Assembly (NCBI GenBank): GCA_963513935.1
Contig: OY740773.1
Span: forward strand, 101,231,291-101,295,290
Reading direction: 5' to 3'
Length of the DNA stretch: 64,000 nucleotides
DNA from: Aphrophora alni
Lineage: Eukaryota; Arthropoda; Insecta; Hemiptera; Aphrophoridae
This document shows positions 43,671 through 54,972 of the stretch, in pieces. Positions within the stretch are counted from its first letter, which is position 1. The number at the start of each line of letters is the position of its first letter. The notes beneath the pieces were generated by a model, which had not been told where the DNA came from, ran no database searches, and was given only the letters and a program-made list of their open reading frames with translations. Made by a program: the position numbers and the translations under genes.

Positions 43671-44549
43671 AAACATAACACATTTTTGTAAGAATTAAAA
43701 AGCCAAAACTTTTAAAGAAATTAAACCAATCGCCTTTAGTCCATTTTTAGTATTTTTCGGAAATCAACTTTTTTTTAAATTTAGATGATAGATATTTTAA
43801 AAACCGTTACGATATCGTAACCTAAATTATTATGTCAACAATTTAAAATTCTAAGCGCCCACACTTTACTTTATAATTTACGTTTAAATTATGTATGTAC
43901 AAAGTGTGTTTTTATATCATTACATCTTTATTTTTTTTTAAAGTCGGTGTAAAATTTAAAAAAAAAAAATTTATTTTCTACTTTTTGATTATAAACAAAT
44001 ATTTTATCTTTTAATTGGTCGGACAAACAGGATGGGGTTTGTTCCGACAAATGTCAACGTTGCAACTTGACTGTGATAGCATTGCTTCGTACAAATTTCA
44101 CAGATTTTGTCGCAAAATTTGTTGCGCTCTTTTGAACGCTGCCAGCATTTCGCTCTTGCTGCTGTTGTCGATCACATTGTAATGTATACATTGTAATCAA
44201 TACTGTAGTTACTTTATTAAAACATAATATTATTCAATGTTTAATTAATACAGATTACACAGTATGTAATTAATACTATATTGAATCCATACTACACTTA
44301 TATTTAAAGTATTAATTTCTATTATTGTTAAAATGAGTTGTCTAATAACCGCTTACTTCAATATAAAACTAAACACAATATTAATATTCAAATGTCTACA
44401 TGATTTGGTTGTTGATATAAAGACGATTGTAGTAGAAAAACTCTTCATTAATAAAAATCAATCTTAGATCCTCATACGTTCAATCAGAGACAATGGTTGT
44501 AAAACAATGTCTTTACGCTGGATAGTACACAGTAGGTGAGCTAAATGAA
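43671..44549. other. AT-rich intergenic DNA
   Basis: Around 43937-43965 the phrase AAAGTCGGTGTAAAATTT plus an A run matches the right end of the family K fold-back at 18520-18540. Otherwise nothing recognised. Confidence 0.45.
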
Positions 44550-44900
44550 TAGTAGCGCGCTCCTACAACTCTGTGCCTCTTACTCTACCTGAATTGTTTT
44601 GATGATCCTCCAATCTTTCACACTGAATCCCTCGAGAATTCAAGGATTCTGACAACAACGCTCAGATTGGCTTCCTCTAGAGAGATGACTAATCAAACAA
44701 GGACAAGGCCTGTGCCACATCAGCAAAATGCAGGATACGGAAATAAAAAGAGGCGGTTGAACGTTGTAACCTTTATGATTGTAAATCTTTCATTTAATCA
44801 ATATACAGATGTATGATTAGCACTGACGGAATCAGATAAACAACATCTCACTGACACATAATAATAGACTTATTGCAAACTGGTATATTGTTTCCATTTT
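44550..44900 (+). repeat. Family M dispersed element, copy 1
   Basis: TTGTTTTGATGATCC, AGAGGCGGTTGAA, AATCAATATACAGATGTATG, ATTAGCACTGACGGAATCAG and ATAAACAACAT recur inverted at 53380-53700 in the same relative order. No coding content. Confidence 0.65.
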
Positions 44901-45298
44901 TAAATATATACCACATAGAGCATGTCCTTGTGAGGTCTTGGTAGTCAGTAATTGAACTTAATGTCATGTGTGAAGTGTCCTTATAGGAAAGTAATGTACA
45001 ATGCAACAATACTTGCTAAAGGAGAGCTAATCATGAGAGATTTTTATTTCCCATATAATAGAGAGTTGTAGTGGAAATTATATGAAGAGTCAAACAAATT
45101 CATTTCGAGTTTTTTGAGGATATATCCCTAGAGTTTATATATATATATAGTCCTTAGAGTCCACAACAGTTTTTGTAATATCTGTCTGTCTTCTATCGTA
45201 TATTCTGAGCCCTAGAGGACAAACGAGTGGGCTAATTTTAATGAAATTTGCTATGTGGACATATCTTGGGTCATATCTCAGTATATATACAGAGTGTT
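44901..45298. other. Intergenic DNA, nothing recognised
   Basis: Short (TA)n near 45139-45150. ATTTTAATGAAATTTGCTAT near 45236 is a phrase also common around the MITEs. Confidence 0.4.
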
Positions 45299-45904
45299 TC
45301 TGTAATACGCGGAGATAATTCAGGGGATGGTTATACGGGTCAAAATAAAGAAAAAAGTTCCTACAAACATATGCTTCTTTTACCAGCTATCTCTCATTTT
45401 GATTTTTCTAAATAGTAATATATTCTCTAGAACAGCTAAACCGATTGAGCTGAAATTTTGCACGGTAGTCAATAAAATAAAGACCTAGTTTGAAAAAAAA
45501 ATAAACTCAACTTATTCCAATAATCTTTTTTCAAAATGGCGGCCATTTAAAAGTTTTAAATGAATAAATAACTTATTTTCGTTTGAAGTTAATGAGTAAT
45601 AACTTAAGTTATTTTCGTTTGAAATATTTAAATGGTCGCCACTTTGAAACGGAAGTTCGTCGCCATTCCATTATTGGAACAAGTTGAGTATTTTTTTTCA
45701 AACTAGGTTCTTATATTTATGAGTACTGTGCAAAATTTCAACTCAATCAGTCAGTTCTAAGACATAAATTATATAGTAAAACAAATGGTGGAAAGCCGAG
45801 TAAAAGAAGCGTTTTTGGACATATATTTATAGGAACTTTTTTCTTTATTTGACCCATATAATCAACCCCTGAATTTATCTCCGCGCATTACAGAAACACC
45901 CTGT
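45299..45904. mobile_element. 606-bp fold-back element, palindromic along its length
   Basis: Left end ACAGAGTGTTTCTGTAATAC, GCGGAGATAATTCAGGGG, ATACGGGTCAAAATAAAGAA. The right end is the reverse complement, finishing GCATTACAGAAACACCCTGT. The symmetry continues inward through GCTGAAATTTTGCAC, CTAGTTTGAAAAAAAA and ATGGCGGCCATTTAAA to a centre near 45600, so essentially the whole element can fold on itself, with mismatches. No coding capacity. Ends resemble the TA-targeting MITEs at 19726 and 24476. Confidence 0.88.
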
Positions 45905-46364
45905 TTATAAACCATAAGTAAAACATATTTTAACAGATATTCGTAAAAAACCGATCTTTCAAACTTTTCACCCCTTTCTTTAAAAAGTGATTATTCTGAA
46001 AACTCGGGAATCGCGTATCTCTTAGAAGTAAAGTGTTTTAAACAAACTTCAAATTTTTGTCTATTTTAGAGAAATTTAACACTATTTTTATTGTGCTAAC
46101 ATCTTGAACAATCAAACAATAAAATAGGTGAGTTTGTACAAGGACTTATATTGATTCAAAAGCTTTTATGTAATTATAGTGAGATATCGACAATAAACGA
46201 CAAATACAGCAGTTGTAACTGTTAAAAGGTTTACTTTATTGTTACTATTAAAAGAGGAATATACACGTTCAGACAAAAACAAACTAAATGTTGTTTGGAA
46301 AAGATATTGTTCTTTATTAACGGTGTAAAAACATTGCACAAATTAATCATTACCAAAACTTTTT
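45905..46364. other. AT-rich intergenic DNA
   Basis: Nothing recognised. Confidence 0.45.
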
Positions 46365-46460
46365 TTTTGTTTTATTCCGATCCTGACGGTGTTAGAGTAT
46401 TCGATGGCTTGAGGTTTTGCCCTTAAACAAGAAGAAAAAATCCTCTCATACAAGTATTTC
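46365..46460 (-). repeat. Family A dispersed element, copy 6 (minus strand)
   Basis: TTCCGATCCTGACGGTGTTA, GAGTATTCGA and, further on, GAAAAAATCCTCTCAT are the reverse complement of the family A core and 5' block. It lies just left of the 69-bp minisatellite. Confidence 0.75.
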
Positions 46461-46489
46461 TTTCTAGTGGACGTCTCCACATCATTCTT

Positions 46490-48765
46490 GTTCTTCTTGA
46501 CTTTTGTATTTTGTAGATTACAGTCTAGCACTATCTTCTTTACTGTTGATCAACTCTAGTTCTTCTTGGCTTTTGTATCTTGTAGATTCCAGTCTAGCAC
46601 TATCTTCTTTACTGTTGATCAACTCTTATTCTTCTTGGCTTTTGTATCTTGTAGATTCCCGTCTAGCACTATCTTCTTTACTGTTGATCAACTCTTATTC
46701 TTCTTGGCTTTTGTATCTGGTAGATTCCAGTCTAGCACTTTCGTCTTTACTGTTGATCAACTCTAGTTCTTCTTGGCTTTTGTATCATGTAGAGTCCAGT
46801 CTAGCCCTTTGTTCTCTTCTTTAGGCCTACTGTATATCAAGTCTTATTCTTTTTGGCTTTTGTATCTTGTAGATTCCATTCTAGCACTTTCTTCTTTACT
46901 GTTGATCAACTCTAGTTCTTCTTGGCTTTTGTATCATGTAGAGTCCAGTCTAGCACTATCTTCTTTACTGTTGATCAACTCTTATTCTTCTTGGCTTTTG
47001 TATCAGGTAGATTCCAGTCTAGCACTTTGTTCTCTTCTTTAGGCCTACTGTTTATAATGTATTGTTCTTCTTGGCTTTTGTATCTGGTAGATTCCAGTCT
47101 AGCACTATCTTCTTTACTGTTGATCAACTCTAGTTCTTCTTGGCTTTTGTATTTTGTAGATTCCAGTCTAGCACTATCTTCTTTACTGTTGATCAACTCT
47201 AGTTCTTCTTGGCTTTTGTATCATGTAGATTCCAGTCTAGCACTATCTTCTTTACTGTTGATCAACTCTTATTCTTCTTGGCTTTTGTATCTTGTAGATT
47301 CCAGTCTAGCACTATCTTCTTTACTGTTGATCAACTCTTATTCTTCTTGGCTTTTGTATCTGGTAGATTCCAGTCTAGCACTTTCGTCTTTACTGTTGAT
47401 CAACTCTAGTTCTTCTTGGCTTTTGTATCATGTAGAGTCCAGTCTAGCCCTTTGTTCTCTTCTTTAGGCTTACTGTATATCAAGTCTTATTCTTTTTGGC
47501 TGTTGTATCTTGTAGATTCCATTCTAGCACTTTCTTCTTTACTGTTGATCAACTCTAGTTCTTCTTGGCTTTTGTATCATGTAGAGTCCAGTCTAGCACT
47601 ATCTTCTTTACTGTTGATCAACTCTAGTTCTTCTTGGCTTTTGTATCATGTAGAGTCCAGTCTAGCACTTTGTTCTCTTCTTTAGGCCTACTATTTATCA
47701 AGTCTTGTTCTTCTTGGCTTTTGTATCTGGTAGATTCTAGTCTAGCACTATCTTCTTTACTGTTGATCAACTCTAGTTCTTCTTGGCTTTTGTATCATGT
47801 AGAGTCCAGTCTAGAACTTTGTTCTCTTCTTTAGGCCTACTATTTATCAAGTCTTGTTCTTCTTGGCTTTTGTATCTTGTAGATTCAAGTCTAGCACTAT
47901 CTTCTTTACTGTTCATCAACGTTTGTTCTTCTTGGCTTTTGTATTTTGTAGATTCCAGTCTAGCACTATCTTCTTTACTGTTGATCAACTCTTATTCTTC
48001 TTGGCTTTTGTATCTGGTAGATTCCAGTCTAGCACTTTGTTCTCTTCTTTAGGCCTACTATTTATCAAGTCTTGTTCTTCTTGGCTTTTGTATCTTGTAG
48101 ATTCAAGTCTAGCACTATCTTCTTTACTGTTCATCAACGTTTGTTCTTCTTGGCTTTTGTATCTTGTAGATTCCAGTCTAGCACTTTGTTCTCTTCTTTA
48201 GGCCTACTGTTTATCAAGCCTTGTTCTTCTTAGCTTTTGTGTCTTGTAGATTCCACTCTAGCACTATCTTCTTTACTGTTCATCAACGTTTGTTCTTCTT
48301 GGCTTTTGTATCTTGTAGATTCCAGTCTAGCACTATCTTCTTTACTGTTGATCAACGCTTGTTCTTCTTGGCTTTTGTGTCTTGTAGATTCAAGTCTAGC
48401 ACTATCTTCTTTACTGTTGATCAACGCTTGTTCTTCTTGACATTTGTATCTTGTAGATTCCAGTTTATCACTTTGTTCACTTCTTTAGGCCTACTGTTTA
48501 TCAAGTCTTGTTCTTCTTAGCTTTTGTGTCTTGTAGATTCCAGTCTAGCACTATCTTATTTACTGTTGATCAACTCTTATTCTTCTTGGCTTTCGTATCT
48601 AGTAGATTCCAGTCTAGCATTATCTTCTTTACTGTTGATCAAATCTTGTTCTTCTTGGCTTTTGTATCTTGTAGATTCCAGTCTAGCACTTTGTTCTCTT
48701 CTTTAGGTCTATTGATTATCAAGTCTTGTTCTTCTTGGCTTTTGTACCTTGTACATTCCAGCTAA
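46490..48765. repeat. 69-bp minisatellite, about 33 units
   Basis: Unit (plus strand): TTCTTCTTGGCTTTTGTATC, TTGTAGATTCCAGTCTAGCA, CTATCTTCTTTACTGTTGAT, CAACTCTAG. A variant unit with CTTTGTTCTCTTCTTTAGGC and CTACT-TTATCAAG recurs every two to six units, giving higher-order structure; a block around 46640-46860 is nearly repeated at 47280-47500. Because 69 is a multiple of three, frames stay open on both strands (minus: INSKEDSARLESTKYKSQEE repeat of 23 residues; plus: three frames). Openness in many frames argues for a satellite, not a gene. The reverse complement AACAAGAGTTGATCAAC matches family A copy 5 (AACAAGAGTTGATCGAC), and family A sequence flanks the array on both sides. Confidence 0.95.
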
Positions 48766-48769
48766 CACT

Positions 48770-48895
48770 TCAGTGCTATTGTTCTTTTCCGACTCTGACA
48801 CTATTAGAGAGCTAGGGGTAGTTATTTTATGTTCTTTTTTTCCTTTCTATAAGACTATCATGAGAGGTTTTTGCTTTTAAAAAACAAAATCAAAT
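48770..48895 (-). repeat. Family A dispersed element, copy 7 (minus strand)
   Basis: TTGTTCTTTTCCGACTCTGA, CACTATTAGAGAGC, then TTTTTTCCTTTCTATAAGAC, TATCATGAGAGGTTTTTGCT and TTTAAAAAACAAA. The minisatellite joins directly at the TTGTTC side, so it sits inside the element. Confidence 0.8.
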
Positions 48896-49819
48896 TTATT
48901 TTATATTATGTTTCAGGTGCTAACACTTCCCACTTATTTGTAAATACGATTTTTCGTTGATCTAGTTATTCAGTTCGCTGAAATGTTGCAAGTAAACTTC
49001 CAACAGAGTTTATTTATATTAACAGTTGCTGTTTACATCCCAGACACACTAACTGGTTTGCCATAATAAACATTCTATGGCAATAAAACCCTACAGACTT
49101 TCTTACCTTAGGACTACAGTATAACTGCTTATCAATATTTACATAAGATAAGTTCATGTTAATCGTTCCTAACCTAACAAAGATTTACAAGGAGCTTATC
49201 CTTTTAATTGATTACAAAAAAATATAATTTGCTAGTACTGTATCTTGTTACTACTTTTAACAAAGTGTTACAACTTTTTTTTTTAATTCAATGGGTGGTT
49301 ATTAATCTAGTTCTATTGATTTTAAGAATGCAAACTATTACTACATGTAACTAAATATTTATCTAATGCATACTTTATCAAAATGTTTATAAAAAGAAAT
49401 ATGTTTTTGCAATTTTTAAAATATTTGTTACATTTTCAATATTAGTAAGGAATTTTTTTGTTTTCAACATTATTTTCTGTATTACTGTTACTTAGATGAG
49501 CAAATGTTAGATTAACAAAAAATAAATTATGTAAATGCCAATATTACAGTTTTAATAATTATTTATTCATACAGAGCTTATCACAAAGTAAATAATAAAG
49601 TACAAATTATGTTTTATACTATTATTATTATACTGTGCTCCTTTGTTTCATTAAAATCGTAAAGTACATAATTTTCGATAAAAATATACGATAGTGTTGT
49701 TTAGGTCACACTTATTTAGTCATCATACTGACATTAATTTTGTAGAAAACATTGTTGATTTTTCTTCTATTAAAGTGTAGATTAAAATTTAATTACCGAT
49801 TTTATTTTAAAATATCAAT
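48896..49819. other. AT-rich intergenic DNA
   Basis: GTTATTCAGTTCGCTGAAAT near 48966 resembles ATTATTCAGTTCACTGAAAA near 55286. No gene. Confidence 0.45.
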
Positions 49820-49985
49820 TTAAATCAACGAAAGTTTGATCAAGTGAAGTACACTAGGTAACTCTTGCGGGTGGCCCACGGCAGGTACCGGCCAGTTCTA
49901 ATACTCTGCGCTCCTGTGTGTGATGGCGCATGCGATAGAATGAGGGACACTTCGTTCAGCAGGTGCTGGGTTATTTGCGACGGAC
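49820..49985 (-). repeat. Family G dispersed element, copy 3 (minus strand)
   Basis: GAAAGTTTGATCAAGTGAAG, GGTACCGGCCAGTTCTAATA, CTCTGCGCTCCTGTGTGTGA, TGGCGCATGCGATAGAATGA and CGTTCAGC are the reverse complement of 26880-27050. Confidence 0.85.
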
Positions 49986-50204
49986 TACTTTTTCCGACAG
50001 TTTCCAGTTAGAAAGAGTTGACCAGGGTTATATCCGACGATTTTATGCCGTTATGCATTTGACAACCAAACAATGTACATTCCAAACATTGTAAAAGCAT
50101 GACTTGTATCTATTATTACAAGAGATGCCCTGTCTATAGCTTGTCACTATAACCCGAAACAATACAAAAGTAAACCTATGTCTATGCCACCTATAGTATA
50201 AATA
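49986..50204. other. Short intergenic stretch
   Basis: Nothing recognised. Confidence 0.4.
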
Positions 50205-50420
50205 TGGAATCTTTCAAAAAGTCGCTTCCCACTTCCAGCACATGGCGTAGACTTCTCACTTGACGTTTTACGTTTATTGTTGCAATTTACGAGTGACGCG
50301 TAAAGCCAAAGGTCCTGGGTTCGATTCCCAGTCTAGGTCCTATATTTTTCACTTGAAATATTATTAGATTTTCAATACCTGCAAGTAAAAACGTATAAGC
50401 GGAAAAAATAATAAATTAAA
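50205..50420 (+). mobile_element. Rearranged third copy of the tRNA-like element
   Basis: The 5' part (TCGCTTCCCACTTCCAGCAC to GTAGACTTCTCACTTGA) matches 13602-13636, which lies between the two tRNA-like units. It is joined to the 3' half of the tRNA-like unit (GCGTAAAGCCAAAGGTCCTG, GGTTCGATTCCC) and its tail (TATATTTTTCACTTGAAATA, then GTATAAGCGG-AAAAATAATAAATTA). The D-arm half is missing. This copy shows that the tRNA-like unit, the tail and the middle segment move together. Confidence 0.7.
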
Positions 50421-50594
50421 AACTAACTTTTTTTTTTGTTTTCTATTCTACGCAAAATTTTAAGAAAAATGATATCAATCAACAACCAATTTCAAGCAAT
50501 CACTATCCTAAGGAGATGATTACACTTCTGTCATCTACCTAATTACTTAAACTTATGTATTAGTGACTTGACTTGACTTATTTCCTTTTATCTC
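50421..50594. other. LINE 3' UTR and spacer
   Basis: GTGACTTGACTTGACTTATT at 50564-50583 looks like a short pentamer-repeat tail (AAGTC on the minus strand), the probable 3' end of the LINE fragment that follows. Confidence 0.5.
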
Positions 50595-50815
50595 CTATTG
50601 GAGCATAGGGCGTCTCCATCTGTCCCTGTCTCCAGCAAGTGCCTTCACTTCTCCCCAAGTCTTGTTAACCTCTTTTGCTTCTTTAATAATGGTCCTCTTC
50701 CAGGTTTCTCGGGGTCGACCTGTTCTTCTGAAACCTTGCGGGTTCCAATCTAGGGCCTCTTTCTCAATGGTTGCGTCTGGCTTCCTCAGTGTATGCCCTA
50801 ACCACCTCCTGTATT
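50595..50815 (-). pseudogene. Non-LTR retrotransposon ORF2 C-terminus (RTE/L2-like type)
   Basis: Minus-strand frame ending at TAG (50597-50595) reads RWLGHTLRKPDATIEKEALD, WNPQGFRRTGRPRETWKRTI, IKEAKEVNKTWGEVKALAGD, RDRWRRPMLQ. W-x-G-H-x-L-R, the W-N-P-Q-G turn, G-R-P-R-x-T-W-x-R and the D-R-x-x-W-R ending are the known C-terminal signature of a widespread class of animal endonuclease-reverse transcriptase ORFs. All 70 codons are intact, but the frame meets a stop just upstream (near 50816), so this is a 5'-truncated copy. The intactness suggests a fairly recent insertion. The plus-strand frame at 50662-50880 is its shadow. Confidence 0.85.
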
Positions 50816-51439
50816 ATGTCCATTTATTAGTAACTGTAGTAAACAAAACCTCACAAACACAATGTGAAAATACTGTATAACTACTTTTTACTTATTTAAA
50901 ACGTTTTATTTCCCCATAAAATTAAAATTTTAATGAATTTCTTCTCATAGCAATACTTTCACTCTGTAAAATTTACATACCACATATTTTATTCAAGTGA
51001 AAACTTCTTTTGGCACGCTATAGGCTATCCGATAAAAATCCGTAACGCATCACGCTCGTTTGTCCAGTCACGCTCCACATACGGCATAGTAACTATATAC
51101 AGTAGCCTATGTATGTAAATACTTTTTCGCACTCGGAAAAATAATGCACTAACTTTCTCTCACCGGTAAATACACACCAATGCTCATCAATAAACAACAA
51201 GGTTCTAACTTAGTTAATGAAAATTTGCACCACATTTTAAGTGGAGACTTCAGCACAAAGAATCATCTCATCCACTGATTGACTTTTTAAAAAACAAGTA
51301 ACACTTAACAATGTCTAGCGATAACAACTAAGTACAACAAAATATGTAACAACAATTCATGAGATATTTGGATCGATTTTATTGCAATGAAAGTTATAAA
51401 TAAAAGCTTCAAGCGTATGCTAAAACCACATGACTAAGG
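50816..51439. other. AT-rich intergenic DNA
   Basis: Nothing recognised. Confidence 0.45.
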
Positions 51440-51720
51440 GTCCGCAGGTATATAGCCTAGAGACAGTTATTTTTCTAAAGTCCTAGTTTTTTAAGATTGA
51501 GTTTAAATTGTACAGATAGACAGACAGACACGCGCGTTGAAATTATAAGGCACATACGAGACCCTAATAATGAGAAATCAATAGAAATGCAATCCATCAT
51601 TTAATAGCTATTCAATTGTTTGTCTCCCATCTCACTGCTTATACGAAACTGATTTCTCATTGTGTGGTTAAATTAACTTGTATTCGGCGTACAAGATAAC
51701 TTGTATCAGATACCATGCCC
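51440..51720 (-). repeat. Family J dispersed element, copy 5 (minus strand)
   Basis: ACAGATAGACAGACAGACAC, GAGAAATCAATAGAAATGCA, ATCCATCATTTAATAGCTAT, TCAATTGTTTGTCTCCCATC and TTCTCATTGTGTGGTTAAAT are the reverse complement of 51780-52030. The two copies are head to head and together form a large imperfect palindrome. Confidence 0.8.
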
Positions 51721-52165
51721 CTTCCCTCTAATTTGAACACGGCGTGACCTACATATCTGGGGGGGAAATCATTTATAATGATTTAAATAGTAATTCGAAA
51801 TCATATATTATAGTTTTCTTGTATGAAATAACAAATTAATTTAACCACACAATGTGTAGCGTATAAGTTTTAAAAGCAGTTTTTGTGAGATACGAAACAA
51901 ACAATTCAATAGCCATTGAAAGATGGATTGCATTTTCATTGATTTCTCTTTATTAAAGTACGTAGGTACAACCAAAGATTTTTATAATTTAACAAGCATG
52001 TCTGTCTGTAAGTCGCAACCCGTTTACACAGACAAGACAATTAATCCTGTATATTCAAATTTTCTATTTGTATTGTTTATATAGGAAAAATAAACTCGTA
52101 ACAAAACCAAAATAACCTTAGGGTAGTTGAGGGACAAAAAGTATCAAGTTGGAAAAATGTATTTT
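51690..52165 (+). repeat. Family J dispersed element, copy 4
   Basis: AGATACCATGCCCCTTCCC, GAACACGGCGTGACCTACAT, TTAACCACACAATGTGTAGC, GAAAGATGGATTGCATTTTC, TGTCTGTCTGTAAGTCGCAA, ACAAGACAATTAATCCTGTA. It lacks the 50-bp retroinsert seen in copy 2, which confirms the empty site. Confidence 0.85.
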
Positions 52166-52424
52166 TGGAATTATTGTTTACCCTTAATTTTGTTTTGTTT
52201 TGGAGAGGTGTCCTGGCAAAACTTTTTTTCCCCCTTCTTTCCTCTCAACGTTATTGCTAATAGAAATTGATGGTACATCCTAATCGGGGTCAGGACACCT
52301 AAGGATTACCTAATTTACCACACTGTATTTTAATATTGTATTTGTAAAAGATCTCTTTTACTTGAGGTTGTGTTTCATTTGTCAATGATATGCATAGGAA
52401 TTGCATGGATGGAAAATAAGTAGC
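52166..52424. other. Spacer with a small inverted repeat
   Basis: GAGGTGTCCTGGC at 52205 and GGTCAGGACACC at 52279 are inverted over about 85 bp. Nothing else. Confidence 0.5.
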
Positions 52425-52590
52425 TTGTAATGTATTTGTATTTTCCTATATGTGGGACAATACAAAAAATATAAATGCAAAGTTTGAAATATATAGGATT
52501 TTTCGTCTTGTCCGGTAGACTGGTTGCGACTTAGACAGATTGACGGACAGAAACCTCGCGTGAAATTTTAAGGATCTTTGATTTTACTTT
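52425..52590 (-). repeat. Family J dispersed element, copy 6 (minus strand)
   Basis: TTTCCTATATGTGGGACAAT, ATGCAAAGTTTGAAATATAT, AGGATTTTTCGTCTTGTCC and GTTGCGACTTAGACAGATTG are the reverse complement of the family J middle block. Confidence 0.8.
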
Positions 52591-53379
52591 TTAAACCCTA
52601 AAAATAATAAATTGAAAAATAGTTATTTTTGCAACTAGTGAGCAAAGTGGCACTTTTTTAAACGAGAGAAAAATGTTGACGCACGAGACTTGCCGAGTTT
52701 AATTTTATCGAGTTTAAAAAAGACACTATGCTCACGAATTGCACATTATACTTTGTCTACAGTTGTTATTTTGTGACAAATAAAAAACATACTACAGCAG
52801 TAACACAAATTTAATAAAACATTAATTTAATACAATAGTGTTCAACCTCACGTCAAAATTGAGGTTATTTATGAATATTACAAATAACTTAGGTGTATTG
52901 TTGAGGAAACGGGGTTGCCAACTTCAAAACTCGGCAAACGAAAAATTCTCTCCGTGTACATACACTGTCAATCATCTTTATGAATAATTATTTCCTTTTT
53001 CAACTTTAAAACGTTGTTTTGTTGTTTATTTATGTTATTTTACATGTAAGAATTAATCTAACATACATACGGGACATTTCCTGTATATTATAAATCAATT
53101 CATATAAACTTAACCTAAATTCCGTTTTGTTCGGTTGCCATTCGGAGTGAGCAAAGTAGTGGGCAAAGTGAAACTGTTGAGAAATCAGCTGTTTTGCAAA
53201 CTAATTTAAATGAACAAAATGCCACTTTGTCAACAACTGTAGACAAAAAAATTTACGCCCTTCCCCTCCCCAACCTACATTATTTTACGTTACTTTTATA
53301 AAAGACATTTCGCACTGGACGCATAATTATTCCAGTTATTACCACCGCTACAAAAGGATATCTATGTATTAGAAAAACA
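52591..53379. other. AT-rich DNA with an inverted pair
   Basis: TTTGTCTACAGTTGTT near 52754 and AACAACTGTAGACAAA near 53230 are inverted over about 495 bp, and GAGCAAAGTGGCAC / GTGCC-type phrases lie outside both. Possibly an old element with short terminal repeats. No coding content. Confidence 0.45.
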
Positions 53380-53700
53380 ATACACTGTTCTGCAATCAGT
53401 CTGTCATTACCAAATCATACCTGACTAATATGTTATTTATCTGATTGCATCACTGCTAATCATATATCTGTACATTGTTAAATTAAAGATTCAACCGCCT
53501 ACTTAAACTTCCATATACGACACCAAGCTGATGTAACACAAGTTTGGTCCCCGAGTGATTCTTTAACTCTTGAAAACAAAGAACCTATGTATGGTACGAG
53601 AATGATGTCTAGGATCATTTGTTACTTGAGATACAAATGAAGGGATCATCAAAACAGATCTACAAGTGCCAGACGTTGAGATAACCTCATTACACAGTCA
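53380..53700 (-). repeat. Family M dispersed element, copy 2 (minus strand)
   Basis: TTATCTGATTGCATCACTGC, TAATCATATATCTGTACATT, TTCAACCGCCTA and GGATCATCAAAACAGATC are the reverse complement of 44550-44900. Confidence 0.65.
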
Positions 53701-53869
53701 AGGAGATAAGTTTCCGCTGAAACTCCATTTTTGAAATGTTCCATTCATAAATCAAGTCTGCCACTCAGCAAGCAGAATATAAAACTAGTGCAGCTAGCGT
53801 TAGACTGCCCAATGAGATAACACGTAGAGATAAGTGGGGTGGTAGAATGAGACAGGGCAGAGACGGCTC
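53701..53869. other. Short spacer
   Basis: Nothing recognised. Confidence 0.4.
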
Positions 53870-54420
53870 CTTCTTCCTGTAATCTTGGGTATGATCTCTC
53901 TTTCATCTTTTTTGAAAGCTCAATTTTGACTGTCCTTCTTTTGTTTGAACCTAACCTAATCTTTTTTATTTTTTTAATAATTTCAGATGCTAAAAAACAA
54001 ATTTTAACTGTTTATTATTTATATAATTTAAAAACATTTATGTATAAATAATTATATTTTTTAAGATTACAAAATTTCAAAAAGTGGTTCTTTATAAAGA
54101 ACAAACGGTAGGAAAAAAATTGTTTTACAAAATTTAGCTACCAAAATATCTAAACTTTCCAGCAGAGTTGTCAAATATTTCGACCAAAATAGTGTGATGA
54201 TTTTTCAAGAAATGTTTAAAATAGCATGTACAATTACTTTAAATGAATAAGTTAAAAGATCGTTAAACTAAAATTTAGAAATCCGAGACCTAGTTGGAAA
54301 TACACTATTATTCATGAAATCTAGGATTAGATCCCCCTCTCTTTCATCTTTCTTATCAGGTCTCTCTTAACTAACTCTTATTCTCTTACGACCTTGACAC
54401 TACTAGAATCTGGGAAAGGT
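53870..54420 (-). repeat. Family A dispersed elements, copies 8a and 8b (minus strand)
   Basis: 8a (53870-53950): AATCTTGGGTATGATCTCTC with TTTCATCTTTT, next to AACCTAACCTAATC. 8b (54320-54420): ATTAGATCCCCCTCTCTTTC, ATCTTTCTTATCAGGTCTCT, CTTAACTAACTCTTATTCTC, TTACGACCTTGACACTACTA. The AT-rich DNA between them (53960-54315) shows nothing. 8b keeps the GAGAGACCTGATA block from which (GA)n arose in copy 9. Confidence 0.75.

Positions 54421-54972
<552 letters not shown>

Noticed and set aside
46504..48765. Leu/Ser-rich and Lys/Glu-rich repeat proteins from the 69-bp array
   Set aside because: Frames are open on both strands and in several phases because 69 is divisible by three. They end wherever a variant unit shifts phase. 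No start context, signal or unique flanking coding sequence.
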